Program-made: the position numbers and the translations under genes
Part shown: positions 6,390-12,606 of the stretch, one piece after another
Layout: each line of letters starts with the position of its first letter
Position numbering within the stretch: position 1 is the first letter of the stretch
The notes under the pieces: generated by a model
What the model saw: the letters and a program-made list of their open reading frames with translations, nothing else
Database searches by the model: none
What the model was told of the DNA's origin: nothing
Origin: Fimisoma avicola
Lineage (GTDB): Bacteria; Bacillota; Clostridia; Peptostreptococcales; Anaerovoracaceae
Assembly: GCA_018714945.1 (NCBI GenBank)
Contig: DVMO01000105.1
Span: forward strand, 1-33,938
Direction: 5' to 3'
DNA length: 33,938 bases

Positions 6390-7886
6390 CTACTTTGGCC
6401 TGCACTTATCCGTTTTGACTACCTGCCTGAATACATTTTCAAACCTGTTGAGCGCTTCGTCAATGACATCATCAGTGTCGGCCATGGAAGTATAGAGCCT
6501 GCTGCCTGCAAGAGTCACAAGGCCGTTTGCCATATAGGCAGCTCCCATCCTTTCCATGGAATCCTTTCTTTCATACATCATGTCCTTGTTCCTGAGCAGG
6601 CCGAGAGCTGACTTTATCAGAGCAAATGACGAAAAATCAAAGCTCATGGCGCCCGTACATTCAAGATGTACGATACTCCCCTGATTATAGCATACAAACG
6701 GCAGTCCGTACTTTTCTATAAGTTCCTTAAGGCCATCAGCCAGCCTGTCTCCCGCTTTTCCTGCAATCTCGCAGGCGTTTGTGCGTGCGATCTCTTTTAT
6801 GGCAGTATATCCTGCCAAAGCAGAGAGAGGATTGGCAGCCAGCGTTCCGCCCACATAGGCGCGGTGCTTTCCCGTTGCCAGGCCTGCTGCCATGAGCTGT
6901 ACATATTCTTTCTTGCCGCCGACACCGCCTGCCGCAGGATAACCGCCTGCAACGATCTTGCCGAATACCGTCAGGTCAGGCACCACATCAAAAAATCCCT
7001 GAGCACCCGAAATCGCTATCCTGAAACCGGTCACGACTTCATCGAAGATAAACAGTGCTCCGTATTTATCACACAGCTGCCGCACACCTTTATTATAATC
7101 CATGGCCACTGGCCTGGTACCGCTTTCAGGGCCTACCGGCTCTACGATAACTGCGGCGGTACCCCCTTTCAGCCTGTTCCTCTTTAACATTCCTTCAAGC
7201 ATGTTAAGGTCGTTCGGCCTCACTTCGTCAGTACGCCCATATGCACTCCCCGGTATCCCATGGGATTCAAGCAAGCCTCTGCTGCCCGGTATCTTTAGTC
7301 CATAGACCATCTGATCGCTCCAGCCGTGATAACCTCCTCCGATCTTGATGATCCGTTTCTTTCCTGTGGCTATCCTGGCAATCCTTATGGCTGCCATGAC
7401 TGATTCTGTGCCGCTTCCCAGCATCCTGAACATTTCCACATTGGGCATATGTCTGTTGATCTCTTTTGCGATGAGCAGCTCTGCCTTGTGCAGCAATCCT
7501 GTCACAGGGCCGCATTTATTCAGAAGATCTATGACCGCTTCCCTGACTGGCGGATAGTTGCTTCCCAGGATGGTCGGTCCCCCTGCCTGCAGAAAATCGA
7601 TATATCTGTTGCCGTCCTCATCGTAAAGATATGCTCCTTCGGCTCTTGCAAAGGCAACAGGGAAAGGTTTGTTAAAAGCAAGATTGTGCTGCACGCCTCC
7701 TGGTATGTATTTTTTGGCTTCTTCATATATTTCTGAGGACTTTTTGCACTTTTCCTCATAATATTTGAGTATCACATTTTCATAGTAGTCATCGTTTACT
7801 TCCCAGATAGGCTGATCTGTCAGTTCTTTTAGCTGCCTGTTGATCTTGTCCGGGTCATCCCATCTGCTAACGCCACAGTTGTTCAT
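6390..7886 (-). CDS. Class III aminotransferase, glutamate-1-semialdehyde aminomutase-like
   Basis: A 498-residue PLP enzyme of fold type I. Features: a 60-residue N-terminal extension, the entry motif YIPGGVQHNLA (60-70) as in glutamate-1-semialdehyde aminomutases, LGSGTESV (156-163) for cofactor phosphate, GGGYHGW (183-189), FDEVVTGFR (281-289) with Asp282 for the pyridine nitrogen, and the Schiff-base Lys310 in VFGKIVAGGYP. It is not the haem enzyme itself: it is longer and lies in a catabolic-looking operon with a sugar kinase and an aldolase. It probably moves an amino group from or within an amino sugar or amino alcohol. ATG 7886 follows AGGAGG at 7 bases. Confidence 0.9.
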   Translation of the reverse strand: MNNCGVSRWDDPDKINRQLKELTDQPIWEVNDDYYENVILKYYEEKCKKSSEIYEEAKKYIPGGVQHNLAFNKPFPVAFARAEGAYLYDEDGNRYIDFLQAGGPTILGSNYPPVREAVIDLLNKCGPVTGLLHKAELLIAKEINRHMPNVEMFRMLGSGTESVMAAIRIARIATGKKRIIKIGGGYHGWSDQMVYGLKIPGSRGLLESHGIPGSAYGRTDEVRPNDLNMLEGMLKRNRLKGGTAAVIVEPVGPESGTRPVAMDYNKGVRQLCDKYGALFIFDEVVTGFRIAISGAQGFFDVVPDLTVFGKIVAGGYPAAGGVGGKKEYVQLMAAGLATGKHRAYVGGTLAANPLSALAGYTAIKEIARTNACEIAGKAGDRLADGLKELIEKYGLPFVCYNQGSIVHLECTGAMSFDFSSFALIKSALGLLRNKDMMYERKDSMERMGAAYMANGLVTLAGSRLYTSMADTDDVIDEALNRFENVFRQVVKTDKCRPK

Positions 7887-7948
7887 ATCGCTTCCTCCTG
7901 TTTTCCGGACTTTTGTGTCATCCTGCATGTCACCTTTCGGATCACTTC

Positions 7949-8497
7949 TCAGATTATCTTGTCCAGCAGCTTATGAAATTGTTCTTTCATAACCGCACTG
8001 TCAAAAGTCCTGTTGTTTATATGATAGTGATTGATGAGGCCGAAATAGGCCCCCTCAATAATTATAACAAATTCCCGTATTTCATCCTCTCCAGTGATCC
8101 CTTCCTGTCTCAGCCCGTCGGCAGTCATTCTTTCTATGACCTTTACCGGGTTGTCTCCTTCGCAGGTAAGTACCGCATTATTTATGAGCTGGCTTGTCAG
8201 CATGGGATAATATGCGGTATCCTCTATGAGTTTATCAAAAAGGGCGAATATCAGGTCCTTTCCCTTATATTCATTTTCATGGCAGTATTGGATGATATCT
8301 CTTATTTCCTGGACACTTATGGCCAGCATCAGATCCCTCGTTCCGGAAAAATGATTGAATACCGTTGTCCTGCAGACATCGGCAGCTTCTGCTATCTGGC
8401 TGAAGGTCACATTGCCCAATCCCTGTTTTTCAAAGAGCCCCTTTGCGGCATGCATTATCCTGAGCCTGCTCTTTTCCTTTTTAGAAAGCTTATCCAT
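7949..8497 (-). CDS. TetR-family transcriptional regulator
   Basis: A 182-residue repressor with the TetR N-terminal DNA-binding domain: HAAKGLFEKQGLGNVTFSQI, then the recognition helix in ADVCRTTVFNHFSGTRDLML. The C-terminal ligand domain has no recognisable family. I chose ATG 8497 because it overlaps the gtrA stop (ATGGATAA) and has no separate binding site, which fits translational coupling; the open frame upstream lies inside gtrA. It is the second gene of the operon, and the 16-base palindrome at the operon promoter is its likely operator, so autoregulation and ligand induction of the whole operon are inferred. Confidence 0.9.
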   Translation of the reverse strand: MDKLSKKEKSRLRIMHAAKGLFEKQGLGNVTFSQIAEAADVCRTTVFNHFSGTRDLMLAISVQEIRDIIQYCHENEYKGKDLIFALFDKLIEDTAYYPMLTSQLINNAVLTCEGDNPVKVIERMTADGLRQEGITGEDEIREFVIIIEGAYFGLINHYHINNRTFDSAVMKEQFHKLLDKII

Positions 8498-8945
8498 TGT
8501 TTTTTTCTTTACCTTCCCTCTTAGCCCTCTTGTTGGTATTAAGGCTTCCCCTGAAAACAAAAAACCTGTCATATAAAAATTCTGTCGTAAGATTTACTGC
8601 CATAGTTCCAAACAGTACTATGTATTCGTTCCACCCTGCATCTGTAAGCCGTGCTCCCCACCATGTGGAAAGCGGTGTGAACACGCAGTAAAAGGCAGCG
8701 ACTTTAACCATCGCCAAAGGTATATTGTTGGCAGACTTAAATGTAAACTCCCTGTTCAATGTAAAGTTCCACAGCACCGACAGGACCAGAGCCGTAAGAT
8801 AGCATGGCGTATAACTCAGGTCCGTCAGTTCATTTACGGCTGTAAAAGCTATGGTCTGTATCAGTCCGGCTGAAATGGAAAAAATAACAAATTTTATGAT
8901 CTGTACGGCATTTTCTTTCTTAGTGAGTTTCTGATCTCCTGACAT
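8490..8945 (-). CDS. GtrA-like four-helix membrane protein
   Basis: A 151-residue membrane protein with four predicted helices (roughly 16-38, 45-62, 80-97, 106-124) and the family landmarks FVIFSISAGLIQ, WNFTLNREFTF and EFLYDRFFVFR. GtrA proteins are proposed flippases or anchors for polyprenyl-linked sugars in glycosylation. Here it is the promoter-proximal gene of a kinase-aldolase operon, an odd place for a flippase, so a role in moving the operon's substrate is possible but unproven. ATG 8945 follows AAGGAGGG at 9 bases. The basic tail overlaps the tetR start by eight bases. Confidence 0.85.
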   Translation of the reverse strand: MSGDQKLTKKENAVQIIKFVIFSISAGLIQTIAFTAVNELTDLSYTPCYLTALVLSVLWNFTLNREFTFKSANNIPLAMVKVAAFYCVFTPLSTWWGARLTDAGWNEYIVLFGTMAVNLTTEFLYDRFFVFRGSLNTNKRAKREGKEKNNG

Positions 8946-8984
8946 AGATCACAGCCCTCCTTTAAATTGTACTCGTGTTCAGAT

Positions 8985-9000
8985 TTGTACTATAGTACAA
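8985..9000. promoter_or_regulatory. Palindromic operator of the TetR operon
   Basis: TTGTACTATAGTACAA is a perfect 16-base palindrome that begins at the last base of the -10 element and covers the expected transcription start. A further TGTAC half-site lies at 8968-8972. Size, symmetry and position are typical of an autoregulated TetR operator. Confidence 0.75.
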
Positions 9001-9027
9001 TTATCTCACATAATTGTTTTTTGTCAA
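9000..9027 (-). promoter_or_regulatory. Promoter of the gtrA-tetR-aminotransferase-kinase-aldolase operon
   Basis: On the minus strand a perfect -35 TTGACA (9027-9022) and a -10 GATAAT (9005-9000) are 16 bases apart. No other promoter or terminator is evident between here and the hairpin at 3544, so about 5.4 kb is probably one transcript. Confidence 0.75.
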
Positions 9028-9053
9028 TGTATACATGGCAAATGGGCGGGATG

Positions 9054-9104
9054 ATAACGGCCGCTCATATCATAACGGCCGCCGCTGACGAAGCAGCGGC
9101 GGCC
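9054..9104. repeat. Direct repeat and GC-rich hairpin between convergent-side gene ends
   Basis: ATAACGGCCGC occurs twice (9054-9064 and 9072-9082). The second copy runs into a perfect 10-base-pair inverted repeat, GGCCGCCGCT (9077-9086) and AGCGGCGGCC (9095-9104). It lies just past the stop of the ferredoxin-like gene and before the TetR operon promoter. It may terminate the leftward ferredoxin transcript, but neither strand has a T tract. Confidence 0.5.
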
Positions 9105-9128
9105 ATGTATTCCGAGAAATATATCTGT

Positions 9129-9770
9129 TTACTTCAATATCCTGCCGTCGGTGGAAATGATCACCACCTGTACGGGCAATGACTTTCCGCTTCTTTGAAC
9201 GGCTCTTTTGACGGCTGCTTCTATTCCGCCGCAGCATGGTACTTCCATGCGTACCAGTGTAATGGATCTTATATGGTTGGCAGATATCATCTGTTCCAGC
9301 TTTTGGCTGTAATCAACATCATCTAGTTTCGGGCATCCTATCAGGGTTATTTTCTTACTGATGAAATCCCTGTGAAAACTGCTGTAGGCATAGGCTGTGC
9401 AGTCTGCTGCAATGAGCAGGTCAGCTCCGTCAAAATACGGGGCGCTCACAGGCGCAAGTTTGATCTGTACCGGCCAGTTAAAAAGCCTTCCCGGCGCCTG
9501 TCCGTATTTTTCCGTATCTGGTCTTGCCGCCGCCTCTGCTTTTGCGGCCATTACAGCCCCATGATCATATGCAGGAGCTTCTCTTTCTTCAAAGGTGATG
9601 GCGCCTGTCGGGCATGCAGGCAGGCAATCTCCCAGACCGTCACAATAGTCTTCTCTCATCAGTCTGGCCTTCCCTTCCCCAATAGCGATCGCACCTTCGT
9701 GACAGGCAGATGCACATGCACCGCACCCATTACATTTTGATTCATCTATCCTGATTATTTTTCTTATCAT
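9129..9770 (-). CDS. 4Fe-4S ferredoxin-domain protein next to a Crp/Fnr regulator
   Basis: A 213-residue cytoplasmic protein with an N-terminal bis-cluster ferredoxin region: CNGCGACASACHEGAI (residues 13-28) is a complete cluster motif and CDGLGDCLPACPTGAI is a second in which one usual cysteine is Leu. The C-terminal half (ADLLIAADCTAYAYSSFH, TLIGCPKLDD, MEVPCCGGIEAAVKRAV) has more cysteines that could bind metal. Proteins of this type are often encoded beside Crp/Fnr regulators and hybrid-cluster protein genes, suggesting a redox or nitrosative-stress role, but no hcp gene is present. The binding site before its ATG is weak. It is divergent from the regulator across an 87-base spacer with a palindrome. 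Confidence 0.8.
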   Translation of the reverse strand: MIRKIIRIDESKCNGCGACASACHEGAIAIGEGKARLMREDYCDGLGDCLPACPTGAITFEEREAPAYDHGAVMAAKAEAAARPDTEKYGQAPGRLFNWPVQIKLAPVSAPYFDGADLLIAADCTAYAYSSFHRDFISKKITLIGCPKLDDVDYSQKLEQMISANHIRSITLVRMEVPCCGGIEAAVKRAVQRSGKSLPVQVVIISTDGRILK

Positions 9771-9787
9771 ATTTTTCCGCCTTTCTC

Positions 9788-9816
9788 TTGATTCTGTATG
9801 TCAAGTTTAATATAAT
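9788..9816 (+). promoter_or_regulatory. Promoter of the Crp/Fnr regulator gene
   Basis: TTGATT (9788-9793) and a perfect TATAAT (9811-9816) with a 17-base spacer. Transcription would begin near 9823, upstream of the palindrome at 9832. Confidence 0.75.
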
Positions 9817-9831
9817 ATCAATAAAAAATCC

Positions 9832-9847
9832 GTTGTTTTTACAACAA
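9832..9847. promoter_or_regulatory. Candidate Crp/Fnr operator
   Basis: GTTGT-TTTT-ACAAC (9832-9845), extendable as TTGTT-N5-AACAA (9833-9847), is a perfect inverted repeat just downstream of the regulator's transcription start and upstream of the divergent ferredoxin gene. It could let the regulator repress itself and control its neighbour. Confidence 0.55.
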
Positions 9848-9857
9848 ATTATGAAAA

Positions 9858-10508
9858 ATGGAAAAAAAACATGAATACTATGGACAATTTGATATATTCA
9901 GCGGTCTCTCGCCCCATATGATGGACGATATGCTGCTCTGCCTCAACGCAAGACAGATTTCATGCGGCAGAGATTACCCTGTCCTCATGGCCGGCGATCC
10001 GGCAGGTACAGCCGGCATAGTCATATCCGGAAAAGTCCGGATAATAACGGAAGACTATTACGGAAACCGCAGCATCACATCCCAGGTTGAGGCAGGAGAA
10101 ATGTTTGCTGAAGTTTTTGCATGTTCAGACATTTCCATAATGCCTGTCAGTGTTTTTTCTGCCGGCGATTCAGAAATATTGCTCATCGATCTGAAGAATC
10201 TAAGGACATGTAAAAGCGAGGGGGCAGACCTGGTCCTGTCCAATCTTCTCCGCATCATCTCTGCAAAAACGATCCTCCTCAACAGCAAGATCAGCATTCT
10301 TTCAAAACGCAGTACCCGTGAGAAACTCTTGTCTTATCTTTCTGCCCAGGCAAAGCAGGCTGGAAGTTCCAGGTTCACCATACCTTTCAACCGGCAGGAG
10401 CTGGCTGATTTCCTGTGTGTGGACAGGAGCGCCATGTCGGCAGAGCTTGGCCGTATGGCCAGGGACGGCCTTATCCGTTACAAAAAGGAGAAGTTTGAGC
10501 TTCTCTGA
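9858..10508 (+). CDS. Crp/Fnr-family transcriptional regulator
   Basis: A 216-residue regulator with an N-terminal cyclic-nucleotide-binding-like beta barrel (GDPAGTAGIVISGKVRIITE, about 46-65; EAGEMFAEVFACSD) and a C-terminal winged helix (FTIPFNRQELADFLCVDRSA and SAELGRMARDGLIRYKKEKF). It lacks the N-terminal cysteine cluster of true Fnr, so the effector is not oxygen through a [4Fe-4S] cluster of that kind. No good Shine-Dalgarno sequence precedes ATG 9858, so its level may be low. It is divergent from the ferredoxin-like gene, its probable target. Confidence 0.88.
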   Translation: MEKKHEYYGQFDIFSGLSPHMMDDMLLCLNARQISCGRDYPVLMAGDPAGTAGIVISGKVRIITEDYYGNRSITSQVEAGEMFAEVFACSDISIMPVSVFSAGDSEILLIDLKNLRTCKSEGADLVLSNLLRIISAKTILLNSKISILSKRSTREKLLSYLSAQAKQAGSSRFTIPFNRQELADFLCVDRSAMSAELGRMARDGLIRYKKEKFELL

Positions 10509-10623
10509 TATGGTCTTGCATGACAGGAATATGGAATCGGCCTTGCCTTTCCCATCTTCCCCTGCCGCTTTTTCTCTGCCGCGGTTTTGTCGGTGAATTG
10601 CACAAAAATATTGTTCTACAGTC

Positions 10624-10652
10624 TTTTCACCTGCAGGATTTTATGGTATAAA
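10624..10652 (+). promoter_or_regulatory. Promoter of tRNA-Arg
   Basis: TTTTCA (10624-10629), a 17-base spacer and TATAAA (10647-10652) end about 18 bases before the mature tRNA. The 10509-10623 stretch before it shows nothing else convincing. Confidence 0.5.
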
Positions 10653-10670
10653 TATATTATATGTTTATCT

Positions 10671-10746
10671 GCGCCAGTAGCTCAGGGGATAGAGTAGCAC
10701 ACTCCGAATGTGAAGGCCGCGGGTTCGATTCCCGCCTGGCGCACCA
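10671..10746 (+). tRNA. tRNA-Arg, anticodon CCG
   Basis: The cloverleaf folds fully: acceptor stem GCGCCAG with CTGGCGC, D stem GCTC/GAGT, anticodon loop CTCCGAA giving anticodon CCG (reads CGG, arginine), T stem GCGGG/CCCGC with loop TTCGATT, discriminator A and an encoded CCA. The outermost anticodon-stem pair is a G-A mismatch. An oligo-T hairpin terminator follows immediately. Confidence 0.95.
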
Positions 10747-10748
10747 GC

Positions 10749-10780
10749 AAAACAGGGATGCTTTTTTGCATCCCTGTTTT
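10749..10780 (+). terminator. Terminator of tRNA-Arg
   Basis: AAAACAGGGATGC (10749-10761) pairs perfectly with GCATCCCTGTTTT (10768-10780) around a six-T loop, ending in T residues, three bases after the CCA end. Confidence 0.9.
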
Positions 10781-10925
10781 GGTGTGGGCATATAATATGC
10801 GGGAATCGGACCCGAGAGGGCACGAGCGTGGCCAGAAGCTCCTGTGGAGCCTCTGGCAGCGAGTGATCCGATGCCGAACTGTGTGAGGCGAGGAGGCAGC
10901 CTGCAAGCGAAGCGCAGTCAGGCGG

Positions 10926-10947
10926 TCGATTCCCGCCTGGCGCACCA
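10926..10947 (+). pseudogene. Orphan 3' fragment of tRNA-Arg
   Basis: The last 22 bases of the tRNA (second half of the T arm, acceptor 3' strand and CCA) are repeated here without any 5' half, so it cannot form a tRNA. It is a product of the tandem duplication or an integration scar. Confidence 0.8.
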
Positions 10948-10949
10948 GC

Positions 10950-10982
10950 AAAACAGGGATGCTTTTTTTGCATCCCTGTTTT
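10950..10982 (+). terminator. Second copy of the tRNA terminator
   Basis: The same 13-base-pair stem as at 10749, here with a seven-T loop, belonging to the second repeat unit. Confidence 0.8.
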
Positions 10983-11086
10983 GATGTGGGCATATAATAT
11001 GCGGGAATCGGACCCGAGAGGGCACGAGCGTGGCCTATTGCTGATTTCCTTTTTCCTACCTTTTCTTACCTGTTTTCCGAAAACTG

Positions 11087-11095
11087 TGATATAAT
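11087..11095 (+). promoter_or_regulatory. Extended -10 promoter of the NimA-like gene
   Basis: TGATATAAT is an extended -10 (TG-n-TATAAT) with only a weak -35 upstream. It gives a leader of about 120 bases in which CTCATT (11108-11113) could pair with AATGAG (11129-11134). Confidence 0.55.
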
Positions 11096-11221
11096 GACAT
11101 ACACAACCTCATTCCCCTTAATCAAAGAAATGAGTTTGTCCCTTATGGGTACACTGATCAGGAGCAGTCCTGGACAACAGTAAAAGTATCATATTAAAAT
11201 ACCGATCAAGGAGTTGGAATC

Positions 11222-11731
11222 ATGAGAAGAAAAGACAGGGAAATGCCGCCTGAGTTCGCACTGACAGTTGCAGATAAGTGCGAATATGCCGTCATTTCTA
11301 TGACAGACATTTCCGGCGAACCATACTGTGTTCCCGTAACCATTGCCAGAGATGGCAATGCCGTTTATTTTCACAGTGCCAAAGAAGGCCAGAAGATCAC
11401 CGCTCTCCGTGCCAATCCGGGTATCTGCATGGCATGCGTAGGCGATACTAAGCGAGCCACTGATAAATTTACCACCGAATTTGAATCTGCGATCATACGC
11501 GGAAATGCCTGTGAAGTTACTGATGACAGTGAAAAGATCCACGCTCTCCGGCTTATATGCCAGCGCCACACTCCTTCCAACATGGCAGGCTTTGATGCGG
11601 CAATAGAAAAAAGCCTTGACCGGACAGGCGTATGGAAGATAAAGATTTCATCCATAACAGGCAAACGCAAGAAGTACGATTCGGACGGCAATGAAATGAA
11701 ATTCGGCCGTATGGAACAGAACAGGAGATAA
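11222..11731 (+). CDS. NimA-like pyridoxamine 5'-phosphate oxidase-fold flavoprotein
   Basis: A 169-residue FMN-binding split-barrel protein related to 5-nitroimidazole reductase NimA. Family landmarks are MRRKDREMP, KCEYAVISMTD, GEPYCVPVTIARDG, VYFHSAKEGQKITALRANP, FTTEFESAIIRG and the C-terminal ITGKRKKYDSDGNEMKFGRM. Clostridia usually carry several such housekeeping paralogues, and most do not confer drug resistance; the natural substrate is unknown. AAGGAG precedes ATG 11222 at 8 bases. It has its own extended -10 promoter and is followed, without an obvious terminator, by the lexA promoter. Confidence 0.88.
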   Translation: MRRKDREMPPEFALTVADKCEYAVISMTDISGEPYCVPVTIARDGNAVYFHSAKEGQKITALRANPGICMACVGDTKRATDKFTTEFESAIIRGNACEVTDDSEKIHALRLICQRHTPSNMAGFDAAIEKSLDRTGVWKIKISSITGKRKKYDSDGNEMKFGRMEQNRR

Positions 11732-11749
11732 AATTATCTTAAAATTTGT

Positions 11750-11761
11750 GAACATGCGTTT
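11750..11761 (+). promoter_or_regulatory. SOS (LexA) box upstream of lexA
   Basis: GAAC-ATGC-GTTT matches the Gram-positive LexA box GAAC-N4-GTTC except for the last base, and overlaps the -35 element, the expected place for autorepression. Confidence 0.75.
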
Positions 11762-11787
11762 ACTTTTTGTTCGTCCTATGATATATT
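11759..11787 (+). promoter_or_regulatory. lexA promoter
   Basis: TTTACT (11759-11764), 17-base spacer, TATATT (11782-11787), followed by the AAGGAGG binding site at 11801-11807. Confidence 0.65.
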
Positions 11788-11813
11788 AAAATAAAATAAG
11801 AAGGAGGTAATCC

Positions 11814-12473
11814 ATGTCACAGTTAAAAGAACGGGAACAAAAGATCCTCAGTTATATGAAAGAAGAGATCAGGACTAAAGGTTATCCTCCTACGGTAAGG
11901 GAAATCTGTGCCGCACTGGGGATCAAGTCCACATCCACCGCTCACAAGGACATCGAGAGTCTTGTCAAGCAGGGCTATCTGGTAAAAGACCCTTCCAAAC
12001 CACGGGCGCTTATGGTCGTAGACCCGGTTTCCGGCCGTCAGGACAATGGAGCCGGTCAGGAAAACGGCATATCCCAGTTGAGAGACGATGTGATAGACAT
12101 ACCTGTTGTCGGCCGTGTGGCTGCAGGCACCCCTATATTGGCTGAGCAAAATATCGAAGATACATTTCCTCTGCCTGCAAGATATGCCTCCAGCGGGACA
12201 AATTTCATGCTGCGGGTACACGGAGAAAGCATGATCGAAGCCGGCATAATGGATGGGGATCTGATACTGGTACAGCAGTCAGAAACCGCCAGCAACGGCG
12301 AGATAGTCGTTGCCATGATCGATGGGTTTGAGAGCGAAGCCACAGTCAAGACCTTTTACAAAGAAAACGGCCACATAAGGCTTCAACCGGAAAACTCCTC
12401 CATGAGCCCGATCATCGTCAAAGATGTAAGGATTCTCGGCAAGGTCAAGGGAGTTTTCAGATATTTTAACTGA
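11814..12473 (+). CDS. lexA: SOS repressor LexA
   Basis: A 219-residue repressor of the DNA-damage response that cleaves itself when RecA is activated. The N-terminal winged helix (ILSYMKEEIRTKGYPPTVRE, STSTAHKDIESLVKQGYL) is followed by an acidic linker and the S24 peptidase-like domain. The scissile bond is Ala104-Gly105 in GRVAAGTPI. The catalytic pair is Ser139 (HGESM) and Lys179 (ATVKTF). All needed residues are present. A LexA box overlaps its promoter. It is followed by a strong terminator. Confidence 0.97.
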   Translation: MSQLKEREQKILSYMKEEIRTKGYPPTVREICAALGIKSTSTAHKDIESLVKQGYLVKDPSKPRALMVVDPVSGRQDNGAGQENGISQLRDDVIDIPVVGRVAAGTPILAEQNIEDTFPLPARYASSGTNFMLRVHGESMIEAGIMDGDLILVQQSETASNGEIVVAMIDGFESEATVKTFYKENGHIRLQPENSSMSPIIVKDVRILGKVKGVFRYFN

Positions 12474-12489
12474 TATATACTTTAATATC

Positions 12490-12518
12490 GGCTGCCGTAT
12501 CATGGGCAGCCTTTTTTT
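12490..12518 (+). terminator. lexA terminator
   Basis: GGCTGCC (12490-12496) and GGCAGCC (12505-12511) form a 7-base-pair stem with an 8-base loop followed by seven T residues. Confidence 0.88.
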
Positions 12519-12606
12519 GCACTCTTTTCTTTTACCCCCGTATATGTTATCATATTGAACAGTCACGGCACAGGCAGTGCTGTCAATCATCATACAGGAG
12601 ACTAAA

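Larger units (their letters stand above)
10725..11035 (+). repeat. 201-base tandem repeat made from the tRNA-Arg 3' end, terminator and downstream module
   Basis: The stretch 10725-10833 recurs at 10926-11035 with one T insertion and one G/A change. Each copy holds the tRNA T-arm and acceptor 3' half with CCA, the terminator, the string GTGGGCATATAATATGCGGG and a near-copy of the T-arm in reverse orientation (GCGGGAATCG at 10799-10808 and 11001-11010). The 92 bases unique to the first unit (10834-10925) contain a strong hairpin, 10831-10857. GCGGGAATCG (10799-10808) and CGATTCCCGC (10927-10936) can close the whole unit as a 138-base structured segment. Confidence 0.85.

Noticed and set aside
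6390..7886. Glutamate-1-semialdehyde aminomutase (hemL) of haem synthesis
   Set aside because: The protein is about 70 residues longer than HemL, has an N-terminal extension and sits in a sugar kinase-aldolase operon with no haem genes nearby.
8967..9182. A 71-residue rightward frame across the operator and hairpin
   Set aside because: It has no binding site, covers the TetR operator and its alanine-rich part is just the GC hairpin.
10665..10993. Leftward frames antisense to the tRNA-Arg repeats
   Set aside because: They are translations of the tRNA and terminator in reverse, a common annotation artefact; the repeated peptide merely reflects the 201-base duplication.
11222..11731. A nitroimidazole resistance gene
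   Set aside because: The family resemblance to NimA is real, but such flavoproteins are common housekeeping paralogues in Clostridia and nothing here shows resistance or mobility.
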